A stretch of DNA of 64,000 nt, taken from NCBI GenBank assembly GCA_020161935.1, contig JAIUNI010000006.1:289281-353280 (forward strand). Reading direction: 5' to 3'. The position numbers and the translations under genes are program-made. Numbering within the stretch: position 1 is the stretch's first letter; each line of letters opens with the position of its first letter. Source of the stretch: Chloroflexota bacterium. GTDB taxonomy: Bacteria > Chloroflexota > Anaerolineae > Aggregatilineales > Phototrophicaceae. Under the pieces are notes generated by a model. It was not told where the DNA came from and ran no database searches. It worked only from the letters and a program-made list of their open reading frames with translations. Shown here piece by piece: positions 35,010 through 43,612 of the stretch.

Positions 35010-35950
35010 CCGTCGACCCAGATCGCAGGGAAGCGTTCTTCGCCCTCGCCGGTCGTCAACTGCTGCACATCGCTGCCATCCGCGTTCATCTTCCACAGTT
35101 CGGCGGTATCATTACGAACGGAGGCGAACAGGATATGAAAGGCATTATTCGACCATGCGGGGTCGGAGTCCGCGCCTTCGTTGTCGGCAGTCAGGTTAAC
35201 GGCGTTCGCGTCGCACACATCCGAGTCACCGATGCAGCCGACATCGACCACAAATATATCGGGGTTGCCGCTGCGGTTGGAAACAAACGCGATTTGATCG
35301 CCCGCCGGGGACCACGCCGGACTGAAATCGGCGCTGGTGCTGAGAGTGGTCAGCGGCTGTACGTTGCTGCCATTGGCATCCATCACCAAAATATCACGGC
35401 TGGCCTCGCGACCGGAGACAAACGCGATCTGGCTGCCATCCGGCGACCATACCGGATTACCCTCGTACACATCGGAGGTCGTCAGGCGCGTCGCCCCTTT
35501 GCCGCCAATGTCCATCACGTACACATCCCAATTGGAATCGCTGTTGGAGGTGAAGGCGATCTGGCTGCCATCCGGCGACCATGCCGGATATAGGTCATCC
35601 CAATTGTTGTTGGTCAGCACGCTGCTTTTGCCGGTGGCGATGTCGATGGTATAGATTTCGTAGTTGCCGCTGACGTTCGAGCTAAAGGCGATCTGGCTGC
35701 CATCCGGCGACCATGTGGGCGACAGGTCAGAGGCGCGGTTATCGGTCAACTGCGCCACCACTTTCAGCGTATCGCCATCCAGCAGGAACAGGTCGAAGTC
35801 ACCATCGCGGTTCCACGAAAACACCACGCGGCTCGACGGCAAGGTGCTGCGCTGTGCCGCCAGCAGTACCGGCACACCGAGGGATAATAACCCGATCACG
35901 AACATCAGAATGAGAACCGGCTTGTGCAGCCTAACATTAGACATGGGCAT
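35006..35950 (-). CDS. Exported PD40 (TolB-like) beta-propeller protein
   Basis: 314 residues. A signal peptide or N-terminal anchor spans about 11-32 ('PVLILMFVIGLLSLGVPVLLAA'). It is followed by six PD40 blades, five with near-identical 'WSPDGSQIAF' motifs, for instance 'SPTWSPDGSQIAFSSN' and 'YPAWSPDGSQIAFTSN', then a looser one with 'SNNAFHILFASV'. Neighbouring blades share long identical DNA stretches (around 35418-35450, 35558-35585 and 35685-35710), a sign of recent blade duplication or gene conversion. It lies 52 bases after the TIR-propeller gene and overlaps the AlaX-like gene by 4 bases, so the three form an operon. No TolB/Pal context. GGAG site before ATG 35950. Confidence 0.85.
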   Translation of the reverse strand: MPMSNVRLHKPVLILMFVIGLLSLGVPVLLAAQRSTLPSSRVVFSWNRDGDFDLFLLDGDTLKVVAQLTDNRASDLSPTWSPDGSQIAFSSNVSGNYEIYTIDIATGKSSVLTNNNWDDLYPAWSPDGSQIAFTSNSDSNWDVYVMDIGGKGATRLTTSDVYEGNPVWSPDGSQIAFVSGREASRDILVMDANGSNVQPLTTLSTSADFSPAWSPAGDQIAFVSNRSGNPDIFVVDVGCIGDSDVCDANAVNLTADNEGADSDPAWSNNAFHILFASVRNDTAELWKMNADGSDVQQLTTGEGEERFPAIWVDG

Positions 35951-36002
35951 CTTTACTACTCCAAACAGGCGACCATTTGCCGCCTAAAATATGACGAGCG
36001 AA

Positions 36003-37436
36003 CTACACTTGCCAGATCGGGAACGAGTCATCTTCGAGTTGGTCTTCGGTCAGCAGCACCGCTTCCTCATCCTCGAAGCCGGTGCGAACCTCGGCGATAT
36101 ACAGGTCGTTACCATTACGACGGTCTGAACTGAACACGATATAACGTCCATCCGGCGACCACGACGGTGAGCGATCATCCGAGTCGCGGCGGTTGACCGG
36201 CCAGTTCACCGTGCGGCCATCAAAATCGGTGATGCCGATGTCGCGGCTGGCAGTGATGCACGGGTTGAGCGTTTGCACCGATGGGTCAAGGTCGTCCAGC
36301 GGGTTCAAGTCCTGCGTCAATCGGTTGGACTCGAAGGCGATTTGCTTACCGTCCGGCGACCACGCGGGCATCTGGTCATCGCTGGGGTTAGCGGTCAGGT
36401 TCTTGAGATTACCGCCCTCGGTATTCATGCGGTAGATTTCCCAGTTGCCGTCGCGGTCGGTCATGAAGGCGATATACGAGCCATCCCCCGGCGACCACGC
36501 GGGGAAGTTATCCTGCTGTGGGTCGTTGGTCAGGTTGACTAGATTGCTGCCGTCGACATTCATCCGGTAGATTTCCCAGTTACCGTCGCGGTTGGTGGCG
36601 AAAGCAATCTGCCGACCATCCGGCGACCATGTGGGGTTGATGTTATCGCCCGCGTCGACCGTCATCTGCTGGATTTCACCGGTTTCGATGGTGAAAATAT
36701 ACAGGTTCAGGTTGATGCTTTGCAGGTCGCTTTCCTGAATTTGGGATGCAAATGCGATGCGTTTGCCATCCGGTGACATGGCAATCTTCGAGTTGGGCGA
36801 TGCTTTCACGTTCGAAAAGCGAATCGGCCCCTGCTTCAACACGTTGCGGATAAAGCCGCTGATGCCACCTTGCAGCAGACGCACCTCTTGGTTCACACCG
36901 TCACGCGGACGCGAGATGTAGGCGATCTGCCCCTGAAAGCGCGGCGACTGTGATGAGCCGAGCATGACCACGACTGTGACCAGCGCGGCGACCGAGATAC
37001 CCGCCAGCCAGCGCAGACGGTTGGTGCGGCGGCGCTGCGACTCGGCCATTTCGTCCGAGATGCTGTTGATGGCGGCGTAAAGCTCGGTCAGATTGTCGCC
37101 GTTCAGGACACCGTTGGGGATATTCAGGAACTGCACATCCTGTAGGTAATCGGGCAGCTCGACATCATCCACCTTCACAGGAAGCAGCTTTTTACCGAGT
37201 TTGACCGCCGCGTCGTATTCTTCTTTGCAAACTTTTGAGGTCATCCAATCTTTCGACAGCACAATCAAAAAAATTTTGCAGCGGCTGATTTGATCCAGAA
37301 TTTCTTTCCACCACTGGTCGCCGAGGCGGATTTCGGTATCGAACCAGACTTCTTTATACACGCGGCTGAGGGGTCGAACCAGCGCGTCGACAAAAGGACG
37401 CTCTTCATGAGCGTAACTGATAAAGATGCGGCTCAT
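36003..37436 (-). CDS. TIR domain - transmembrane - PD40 propeller protein
   Basis: 477 residues in three parts. TIR domain, about 1-125: 'RIFISYAHEERPFVDALVRPL', 'EVWFDTEIRLGDQWWKEI', 'FLIVLSKDWMTSKVCKEEYDAA'; Glu72 or Glu73 is in the place of the NADase catalytic glutamate. Basic stretch (135-142) and one membrane helix (about 143-160). Then a propeller with PD40 motifs 'MSPDGKRIAF', 'WSPDGRQIAF', 'WSPGDGSYIAF', 'WSPDGKQIAF', 'WSPDGRYIVF'. The positive-inside rule puts the TIR in the cytosol and the propeller outside, a receptor-like layout. It is the first gene of an operon with an exported propeller and an AlaX-like protein. Role in immunity or signalling is inference only. GGGAGAG before the ATG. 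Confidence 0.85.
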   Translation of the reverse strand: MSRIFISYAHEERPFVDALVRPLSRVYKEVWFDTEIRLGDQWWKEILDQISRCKIFLIVLSKDWMTSKVCKEEYDAAVKLGKKLLPVKVDDVELPDYLQDVQFLNIPNGVLNGDNLTELYAAINSISDEMAESQRRRTNRLRWLAGISVAALVTVVVMLGSSQSPRFQGQIAYISRPRDGVNQEVRLLQGGISGFIRNVLKQGPIRFSNVKASPNSKIAMSPDGKRIAFASQIQESDLQSINLNLYIFTIETGEIQQMTVDAGDNINPTWSPDGRQIAFATNRDGNWEIYRMNVDGSNLVNLTNDPQQDNFPAWSPGDGSYIAFMTDRDGNWEIYRMNTEGGNLKNLTANPSDDQMPAWSPDGKQIAFESNRLTQDLNPLDDLDPSVQTLNPCITASRDIGITDFDGRTVNWPVNRRDSDDRSPSWSPDGRYIVFSSDRRNGNDLYIAEVRTGFEDEEAVLLTEDQLEDDSFPIWQV

Positions 37437-37643
37437 ATGACTCTCCCATGAAAATAGCGCGCAGTGGTGCGTCCTTGATTAAGGTCATTATACAAGTGCT
37501 TTTATGCGGCGATGCCCCTCCAATAAAAGGGGGGAGTGAAGAAGTGCTGAGTAGTGAGTGCTAAGTTCTGAGTAAAAGCAGTCAGAACGTTATGCACAAC
37601 TATTAATGTCAGCAAGGTATGGTTTATGGTCGGCAGGGAATAA

Positions 37644-37667
37644 AAAGGCGGCGGGTTGGCCGCCTTT
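37644..37667 (-). terminator. Terminator of the sugar ABC importer operon
   Basis: A 9-bp stem AAAGGCGGC (37644-37652) / GCCGCCTTT (37659-37667) with a 6-base loop. On the minus strand it is followed by TTTTTATT. It lies 160 bases after the last permease gene. Confidence 0.85.
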
Positions 37668-37718
37668 AAAACCGTTTTAGCCTATTCGACCAGAAATATT
37701 CGAGAGGTTTGGGAGCAG

Positions 37719-37788
37719 CGGACAGCCTGTCTGCTGTCCCTACACAACACGGAACACGCCTTCGTAGGGACGCGAGACAGCGCGTCCG
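37719..37788. repeat. 25-nt GTAGGG hairpins, copies 2 and 3, head to head
   Basis: Copy 2 (37719-37743, minus): GTAGGGAC, arm AGC, loop AGACAG, arm GCT, GTCCG. Copy 3 (37764-37788, plus): GTAGGGAC, arm GCG, loop AGACAG, arm CGC, GTCCG. The GTAGGG ends face each other over 20 bases. The stems differ at three positions on each side, all compensated. Confidence 0.85.
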
Positions 37789-37830
37789 TCTGCATAAAAA
37801 TCAACTTTCAAACGGCTTCTACTTCTAACC

Positions 37831-38685
37831 CTACCCCTTGATGCTGCCGGCCAGTAAACCGCGAATGAAGTAGCGACCGAGCAAGATATAGACCAGCAGC
37901 GTGGGCAGCGCCGTAAGGAACGCCCCCGCCATCTGCACATTCCACTCGACGATCTGGCTGCCCGCGAGGTTTTGCAGGGCTACGGTGATCGGCTGCGAGC
38001 CGGTGTTGGTGATGGTCACGCCGAACAGGAACTCATTCCAGATTTGCGTGAACTGCCAGATGACGACCACCACAAAACCGGGCAGTGAAATCGGCAGCAG
38101 GATATACCAGTACAGGCCGAAGAACCCTGCCCCGTCGATGCCGCCCGCCTCCAGCATTTCGGTAGGCACTTCGGCGTAGTAGTTGCGGAAGATGAGCGTG
38201 GTGATCGGCAGGCCGTACACCACATGCACGAGGATCAACCCCCACAGCGTACCGGAGAGCTTAAGCCCTTGAAGGAACTGCACCAGCGGAATCAAGATGG
38301 CCTGATACGGAATGAACATGCCGAACAACATCAGCGGGAAAATAATGTTCGCCCCACGGAAGTGCCACTTCGACAGCACATAGCCGTTCATCGACCCCAA
38401 TATCGCCGAAAGCGCGGTCGCCGGAAACACCAGCAGGAGGCTGTTGACGAAGCTCGGCGCGAGGCGTTCGATAGCGCGGCTGAAGCTGTCCAGCGTGAAC
38501 GAACGCGGAAGCTGCCACATGGTATCGATGCTCACCTGATCGATGCTCTTAAAGCTGGTGACCAGCACCATATACACCGGTATCAGGAACAAGATCGACG
38601 CGAGAATCAGCACCGCGTACAGCAAAACGCGCCGGATCGGATAGCGGCCCGGCGCTGCCGTTGAACGAGTCGTGAGGGTCGTCAT
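37831..38685 (-). CDS. Sugar ABC transporter permease, MalG type
   Basis: 284 residues, six membrane helices, the first at about 20-42 ('RVLLYAVLILASILFLIPVYMVLVTSF'). The EAA loop that contacts the ATPase reads 'EMLEAGGIDGAGFFGLYWYILLPISLPGFVVV'. With the MalF-type partner it forms the channel of a carbohydrate importer of the CUT1 group. Its ATG overlaps the stop of the upstream permease by 4 bases (ATGA). The operon has no ATPase gene, as is common where one MsiK-like ATPase serves several importers. Confidence 0.93.
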   Translation of the reverse strand: MTTLTTRSTAAPGRYPIRRVLLYAVLILASILFLIPVYMVLVTSFKSIDQVSIDTMWQLPRSFTLDSFSRAIERLAPSFVNSLLLVFPATALSAILGSMNGYVLSKWHFRGANIIFPLMLFGMFIPYQAILIPLVQFLQGLKLSGTLWGLILVHVVYGLPITTLIFRNYYAEVPTEMLEAGGIDGAGFFGLYWYILLPISLPGFVVVVIWQFTQIWNEFLFGVTITNTGSQPITVALQNLAGSQIVEWNVQMAGAFLTALPTLLVYILLGRYFIRGLLAGSIKG

Positions 38686-39788
38686 AAGGTTGTCTCCGAG
38701 CGTAGCTGTGTGACCAAGTATGGCACGATCACAATGGCGACCAAGATGAGCATAATCATCGCAATCGCCGCGCCCTGCCCGAACTCGTTCGAGCGGAAGG
38801 TGGTGAAGTACATATTCAAACCGGGCATGTCGATGTAACGGTTGTCGCCGCCGCCCATCGCGTACACGAGGTCGAATATCTTGAGCGAGATATGACCGAG
38901 AATAATCATCGCGCTGAGGGTGATGGGCGCGAGCAGCGGGAACACGACGTAACGGTAGATGCCGATTTCACTCGCGCCGTCCACCCGCCCCGCCTCGCGC
39001 AGTTCGTCGGGGATGCCGCGCAAACCTGCCAGATACATCGCCATCGTGTAGCCGGACATCTGCCAGCCCGCCGCGATCACCAGCGCGAACAACGCAAGGT
39101 TGAAGCCGTGTGTCTCCGGCGAGGCGAGGCCGTTCAAACTCCGCGCACCGCCGAAGGAAATCCATGCGCCGAGTAAAATGGTGATGCCGGTGATGATCGC
39201 CGCGATCATCGAGCGCCGCAGCACCCAGTAGCGCAGCGCGACGAAGATGACGACCGCCAGCACAATAATCGCGAGGATTTCCGGTAAGAGCTGCCAGTTA
39301 AATTCCAGCCAGCGTTCCTGACTGATAAACCACTTAAACTGCCCCGGCGGTAGGCCGATGATGGACGGTATCGCGTTGATGCCGCTGGTGGGGTTAAACA
39401 GCCACTTCCACGCCACGCCCGTCACCACGAACGACAGCGCCATCGGGAACAAGAAAATGGTGCGAAAAATGCTCTCGCCCTTCACTTTTTGGTCGAGCAG
39501 AATGGCTAGACCCATGCCGACGACGAGGCACACCAGAATAAATAAGACGGTAAAAAAAACAGTATTCACCATATCCACACGGAAGCGCCCGTTAAGCTGA
39601 CCGGTGAATAAATCTTGATAATTTTTAAGCCCAATGAATTGGGCAGGTAAGCCGCTGAGTTGTTGCAGCGCGTTGGAATTCGTCATCGAGGTATACCCCG
39701 TCCACGCGATGAACCCGTAGACGAAGATCGCCAGCAGAATGACCGACGGCATCAACATCAGGATGGCGGTAGCACGGTCACGATTCAT
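38682..39788 (-). CDS. Sugar ABC transporter permease, MalF type
   Basis: 368 residues from ATG 39788 (GGGAGAG just upstream); the longer frame to 39827 adds an unlikely leader. Membrane helix 1 is 'AILMLMPSVILLAIFVYGFIAW'. The EAA motif reads 'ELREAGRVDGASEIGIYRYVVFPLLAP'. Longer than most CUT1 permeases of this kind because of about 80 residues (around 150-230) with two extra hydrophobic stretches ('ILAIIVLAVVIFVALRYWVL', then 'IAAIITGITILLGAWISF'). Confidence 0.92.
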   Translation of the reverse strand: MNRDRATAILMLMPSVILLAIFVYGFIAWTGYTSMTNSNALQQLSGLPAQFIGLKNYQDLFTGQLNGRFRVDMVNTVFFTVLFILVCLVVGMGLAILLDQKVKGESIFRTIFLFPMALSFVVTGVAWKWLFNPTSGINAIPSIIGLPPGQFKWFISQERWLEFNWQLLPEILAIIVLAVVIFVALRYWVLRRSMIAAIITGITILLGAWISFGGARSLNGLASPETHGFNLALFALVIAAGWQMSGYTMAMYLAGLRGIPDELREAGRVDGASEIGIYRYVVFPLLAPITLSAMIILGHISLKIFDLVYAMGGGDNRYIDMPGLNMYFTTFRSNEFGQGAAIAMIMLILVAIVIVPYLVTQLRSETTL

Positions 39789-39828
39789 AATACTCTCCCC
39801 GGCACAAAGGCCAGCCCCGTATAACATA

Positions 39829-39852
39829 AGGGCGCATATGCTGCGCCCCTAC
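39829..39852 (-). repeat. GGGCGCA hairpin ending in CCCTAC
   Basis: AGGGCGCATATGCTGCGCCC followed by CTAC lies in the 113-base gap between the binding-protein and MalF genes. In operons of this type a hairpin after the binding-protein gene often lowers downstream expression. Its GTAGGGGC end links it to the other hairpins of the window. Confidence 0.6.
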
Positions 39853-39901
39853 ATTTAGGATCGTTTCGGCGCTCCCACAAAGGCGGAAGCTCGCGGCATG
39901 G

Positions 39902-41185
39902 TTAGCCGCCGATGCCAGTCTGGATCGCCAGCGCCGCAGCATTCGCTGAAGCCGAAGCCGAGTCCTTGTCCGCTTGGAAGGTCGCGATGATGTTCAGGAA
40001 GCCGCTGTCGAAGGCCGCCGGAGCAACCGCACCGTGGCGTTGGCTGCCGACGATGGTGTTGGTCGTCCAGTCCTCGTACGCGCTCTGGAAGTAAGCGTTG
40101 TACAGGGTGGCATCATCAATCTTAGCGGTGGTGTTGGCAGGCAGCGAACCCTTCAACGGGTTGAAGATATCCTGTGCTTCTGCCGAGCCGAGGAAGTTCA
40201 GCCATGCACGCACGTTTTCAGGGTGCTTAACATCCTTCGGCAAGCCGAATGTGTCCGAGAGCATCATGAATACGCCGTCGGTGCCGGGGGCAGCCGCCCA
40301 CGCGAAGTCGGTGTTCGGTTCGAGGCTGAGGTCAGCGATGAAGTAACCGGCAGCCCAGTCGCCCATCACGTTGAAGGCAGCCTGACCGTCGATCACCTGC
40401 TTGGAAGCATCCTGCCACGAAATAGCGTTCATGTCTTCGTTCGCGCAAGCCAGAACCTTACCGTAGGTGTCCCACACCTGAACGGATTCAGGGCTAGTCC
40501 AGTTGGTCGCGCCGTTCCACAGGCCGTTGTAGCCGTCCGCGCCCAGCACACCGAGCGCAACGCTTTCCCACAAGTGCGACTGAGTCCAGTTTTCACCGAT
40601 GGAAATCGGGGTCACATCCTTAGCCTGCAAAGCGGGGCAAGTGGTATCCACGAATTCAGTCCAGTCCTTCGGCACCGTCACGCCCCATTCTTCGAGCTTG
40701 CTGGGAACATACCACAACACGTTCGAACGGTGAATGTTAACCGGCACCGAGTAGATGTTGCCTTCCGCGTCGCTGATGAGGTCGAGCAAACCCTGCGGAT
40801 ATTGTTCCAGCCAACCGTTGGCTTCGAAAATATCGTTCAGGGACTCCATACGACCAGCCTTCACCCACAGCGAGTTGAGTTCAGCACCGGCGTGTACTTG
40901 GAAGGTATCCGGCGGATCACCACCGAGCATACGGGTGGTCAGTACCGCGCGGGCATTCACGCCCGAACCACCGGCAACCGCCGAGTTAATGATATTGACG
41001 TTCGGATACAGTTCATTAAATTTGGCGATCAACGCTTCAAGACCGGCTGCTTCACCACCGCCCGTCCACCACGAGAAAATCTCCAAGTCGCCCGACAGGT
41101 CGTCCTGCGCGGTTGCCATGCTGGAAATACTCAGCACCAGCATCAACGCCAGAACCACCAATAAAAACTTCTTTCCGTACTTCAT
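39902..41185 (-). CDS. ABC transporter sugar-binding protein (family 1)
   Basis: 427 residues from ATG 41185, behind a perfect AAGGAG. A type I signal peptide ('FLLVVLALMLVLSISSMATAQ', about 6-26) without a lipobox cysteine, unlike many Gram-positive homologues. The mature part starts 'LEIFSWWTGGGEAAGLEALIAKFNELYP', typical for cluster 1 binding proteins, with 'GDPPDTFQVHAG', 'GNIYSVPVNIHRSNVLWY' and 'FNVMGDWAAGYF'. Ligand probably a mono- or oligosaccharide. First gene of the importer operon; divergent from the aldo/keto reductase across 289 bases that hold both promoters. Confidence 0.93.
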   Translation of the reverse strand: MKYGKKFLLVVLALMLVLSISSMATAQDDLSGDLEIFSWWTGGGEAAGLEALIAKFNELYPNVNIINSAVAGGSGVNARAVLTTRMLGGDPPDTFQVHAGAELNSLWVKAGRMESLNDIFEANGWLEQYPQGLLDLISDAEGNIYSVPVNIHRSNVLWYVPSKLEEWGVTVPKDWTEFVDTTCPALQAKDVTPISIGENWTQSHLWESVALGVLGADGYNGLWNGATNWTSPESVQVWDTYGKVLACANEDMNAISWQDASKQVIDGQAAFNVMGDWAAGYFIADLSLEPNTDFAWAAAPGTDGVFMMLSDTFGLPKDVKHPENVRAWLNFLGSAEAQDIFNPLKGSLPANTTAKIDDATLYNAYFQSAYEDWTTNTIVGSQRHGAVAPAAFDSGFLNIIATFQADKDSASASANAAALAIQTGIGG

Positions 41186-41474
41186 GCAAAACTCCTTAAA
41201 TACAATCTGTCCAACAATATTTCTCTGACAGGTTTTTAGTTCAAGGACAACCAAAAGCCTCTTTCGTTGTAACATAGGTGCTGTCTTTTGACTAGGTTTT
41301 TTCGCTTAGATTGAGCAGAATGCACAAGGATAGAAAGCTAAAACGTTATAAAACGAAAGCCAATAATACACACTACAAGCGTTGAGAACACCCACCCGCC
41401 TTCTATTACCATCTTCACCAAAACACGTTAAAATAACGAACATGATACGCCATCCTGTCCCATAAAGGTATACT

Positions 41475-42494
41475 ATGCCCCTACCCCACTCGGCCTATCG
41501 CCCGTTCGGTGACGATATGACGATCTGCCGCCTTATCAACGGGTTGTGGCAGGTTTCCGGCGCACACGGCATCATCGACCCGCGCAAAGCCATCCCCGAT
41601 ATGCTCGACTATCACGACGCGGGCTTCACCACATGGGATTTGGCCGATCATTACGGGCCTGCCGAGGATTTCATTGCCCTGTTCCGCGAATGGCTGGTCA
41701 CGGCACATGGCACCGAAGCCTTACAGAACACCCTTGCCTTCACCAAATGGGTTCCCCAACCAGCCAAAATAACCCGCGAAACCGTCGAGGCCGCCATCGA
41801 CATCAGCCTCCACCGGATGCAGGTCGAACGGCTTGACCTCTTGCAATTCCACTGGTGGGATTACAGCAATCCGGCCTACCTCGATGCGCTGCGCCACCTC
41901 AGCGACTTGCAGCAGGTGGGCAAAATCCGTCACTTGGCGCTCACCAATTTCGATACCGAACACCTGAAAATCATTGTCGAAAACGGCATCAAAATTATCT
42001 CAAATCAGGTACAGTTCTCGCTGATAGACCGCCGACCGGAAGCGAAAATGATCCCCTTCTGCCAGCAGCACGGCATCACCCTACTCACCTATGGGACGTA
42101 CTGCGGCGGCCTCCTCAGCGACAAATATCTCGGTGCGGAAGAACCGCGCGTCCCCGAATTGGATACCGCCAGCTTGCGGAAGTATATTCACATGATTGAC
42201 GTGTGGGGTGGCTGGGAAGCCTTTCAAGAACTGCTCGCCGCGCTCAAGCAGATCGCGGATAAGCACCGCGTCAGCCTCGCCAATGTCGCCGTCAAAGCCA
42301 TTCTCGACAAGCCTGCCATCGCGGGGGTCATCGCTGGTGCGCGGCTGGGCATCGCTGAACACCGCGCGGACAACGCCCGTGTATTCAGCTTCGAGTTAGA
42401 CCAAGCTGACCGCCAGATGATCGACCACGCCAGCCAGCACAGGCACGACCTCATGCGCGTCATCGGCGACTGCGGCGATGAATATAGGCGGTAA
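41475..42494 (+). CDS. Aldo/keto reductase
   Basis: 339 residues, TIM-barrel NAD(P)H-dependent reductase. The catalytic tetrad is visible: Asp and Tyr in 'FTTWDLADHYGPAEDF', Lys in 'AFTKWVP', His in 'LLQFHWWDY'. The cofactor site 'AGVIAGARLGIAEHRADNARVF' is near the end. The ATG at 41475 is used. Its head-to-head position with a sugar importer suggests action on a sugar or its aldehyde derivative, but the substrate is unknown. Confidence 0.92.
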   Translation: MPLPHSAYRPFGDDMTICRLINGLWQVSGAHGIIDPRKAIPDMLDYHDAGFTTWDLADHYGPAEDFIALFREWLVTAHGTEALQNTLAFTKWVPQPAKITRETVEAAIDISLHRMQVERLDLLQFHWWDYSNPAYLDALRHLSDLQQVGKIRHLALTNFDTEHLKIIVENGIKIISNQVQFSLIDRRPEAKMIPFCQQHGITLLTYGTYCGGLLSDKYLGAEEPRVPELDTASLRKYIHMIDVWGGWEAFQELLAALKQIADKHRVSLANVAVKAILDKPAIAGVIAGARLGIAEHRADNARVFSFELDQADRQMIDHASQHRHDLMRVIGDCGDEYRR

Positions 42495-42541
42495 AGGCAG
42501 GTGCTGTGAGAGACCATTTGAAAAGTAGATTTGGGGTTCAA

Positions 42542-42621
42542 CGGACGCGATGTATCGCGCCCCTACAAGAAATTCGCCTCATAGTCTCGCGTGGCCGTAG
42601 GGACAGCATACATGCTGTCCG
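42542..42621. repeat. 25-nt GTAGGG hairpins, copies 4 and 5, head to head
   Basis: Copy 4 (42542-42566, minus): GTAGGGGC, arm GCG, loop ATACAT, arm CGC, GTCCG. Copy 5 (42597-42621, plus): GTAGGGAC, arm AGC, loop ATACAT, arm GCT, GTCCG. Same head-to-head arrangement as at 37.7 kb with 30 bases between. Both members of this pair carry the ATACAT loop, whereas the other four copies carry AGACAG. Confidence 0.85.
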
Positions 42622-42786
42622 GTATTTTCAGAACTTCTCAAATGGTTTCTAAAGGCAAAGGCTGTATCCCCTCATATCCCATGAACTTGAGCAAAAGATT
42701 ATCTATTGGGATATAATAGAACAAATGAACTGCAACCCAACTCTCATCGCCACTCCGATGAATGCCAATCAGCAAGGAGGCTTCTA

Positions 42787-43383
42787 ATGAGCGAAGATCA
42801 TTCCAACGGCTATGAGGCGGTCGCGAACCTTTACATTGCCGGACGTGGCACCCGTCCCCTCGTCGGCGATTCGGTCGGTGCCGCCACTGTCCGCGCGTGG
42901 GCGCAAGCCTTTCCGTCGGGTGCGACAGTCCTCGACATCGGCTCCGGCCCCGGTGAGCCAAGCACGAGAATCTTACGTGAGGCTGGCCTCGTGACCTACG
43001 CGGTCGAGGCATCACCATCAATGGTCGCTGCATTCCGCAAGAACTTTCCAGATGTGCCAATCGAGCAAAATACGGTCGAAGCATCGGAGTTCTTCAACCG
43101 CCCCTTTGATGGGGTGCTGGCGTGGGGGCTTCTGTTCTTGCTCAAGCCCGAAGCTCAAGCGCTTGTCATCGAGAAGGTGGCGCGTGCGCTCAACCCCGGC
43201 GGGCGTTTCCTGTTCTCGGCTCCTAAAGAACCCCTCGAATGGTTGGATGGCATGACCGACCAACCGTCGCGGTCACTTGGGGCGCAAACCTATGAGCGCT
43301 TGCTGCGCGAGGCCGGTCTGACATGGGTGAACGAAGCGGAGGACGAAGGCGGGAATCACTATTACGTGGTCGAGAAGCGGTAG
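42787..43383 (+). CDS. Class I SAM-dependent methyltransferase
   Basis: 198 residues from ATG 42787, with a perfect AAGGAGG (42774-42780); the longer frame to 42706 is unlikely. SAM motif I 'TVLDIGSGPGEPSTRIL' (about 45-61), motif II 'TYAVEASPSMVAAFRKNFP', and 'FDGVLAWGLLFLL' for motif IV, followed by 'LNPGGRFLFSAP'. A typical small-molecule methyltransferase; substrate unknown. Confidence 0.9.
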   Translation: MSEDHSNGYEAVANLYIAGRGTRPLVGDSVGAATVRAWAQAFPSGATVLDIGSGPGEPSTRILREAGLVTYAVEASPSMVAAFRKNFPDVPIEQNTVEASEFFNRPFDGVLAWGLLFLLKPEAQALVIEKVARALNPGGRFLFSAPKEPLEWLDGMTDQPSRSLGAQTYERLLREAGLTWVNEAEDEGGNHYYVVEKR

Positions 43384-43420
43384 CCGTGGCTTTGGTTTGG
43401 TCAGATTATTCTCTTGCTCC

Positions 43421-43541
43421 TTCAGCTTGGCGTTCTTGGCAACTTAGCGGTTGATCTGCTTCTGTATACTCTGTGTTCTCTGTGCCGTGTGGTTAATGTA
43501 TTCTCCCTCTGCTTTTCTCTGCGTCTCTGCGGTTAATCCCC
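43421..43541 (-). repeat. Purine-rich repeat block, reverse orientation
   Basis: Reverse complement of the 'cgccaag / cacagagaacacagag / accgcagagacgcagag' phrases: 'cttggcgttcttggcaactt', 'ctctgtgttctctgtgcc', 'ctctgcgtctctgcggttaa'. One unit only, directly before the DUF6092-like gene. Confidence 0.8.
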
Positions 43542-43612
43542 TTCCGACTTGCTTGGAACAGCCCCGCAACTATGCTACACTCCCTCAAACTTGGGATAGA
43601 TTGGAGCAACCT

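Larger units (their letters stand above)
37437..37830. other. Intergenic region between the TIR operon and the ABC importer
   Basis: 394 bases without a gene. It holds the promoter side of the TIR operon, the terminator of the ABC importer (37644-37667) and two 25-nt hairpins in head-to-head order (37719-37743 and 37764-37788). Confidence 0.7.

Noticed and set aside
43451..43612. Hydrophobic, cysteine-rich leader on the DUF6092-like protein
   Set aside because: It is coded by a reverse unit of the purine-rich repeat; GTG 43613 with GGAG gives the normal family length.
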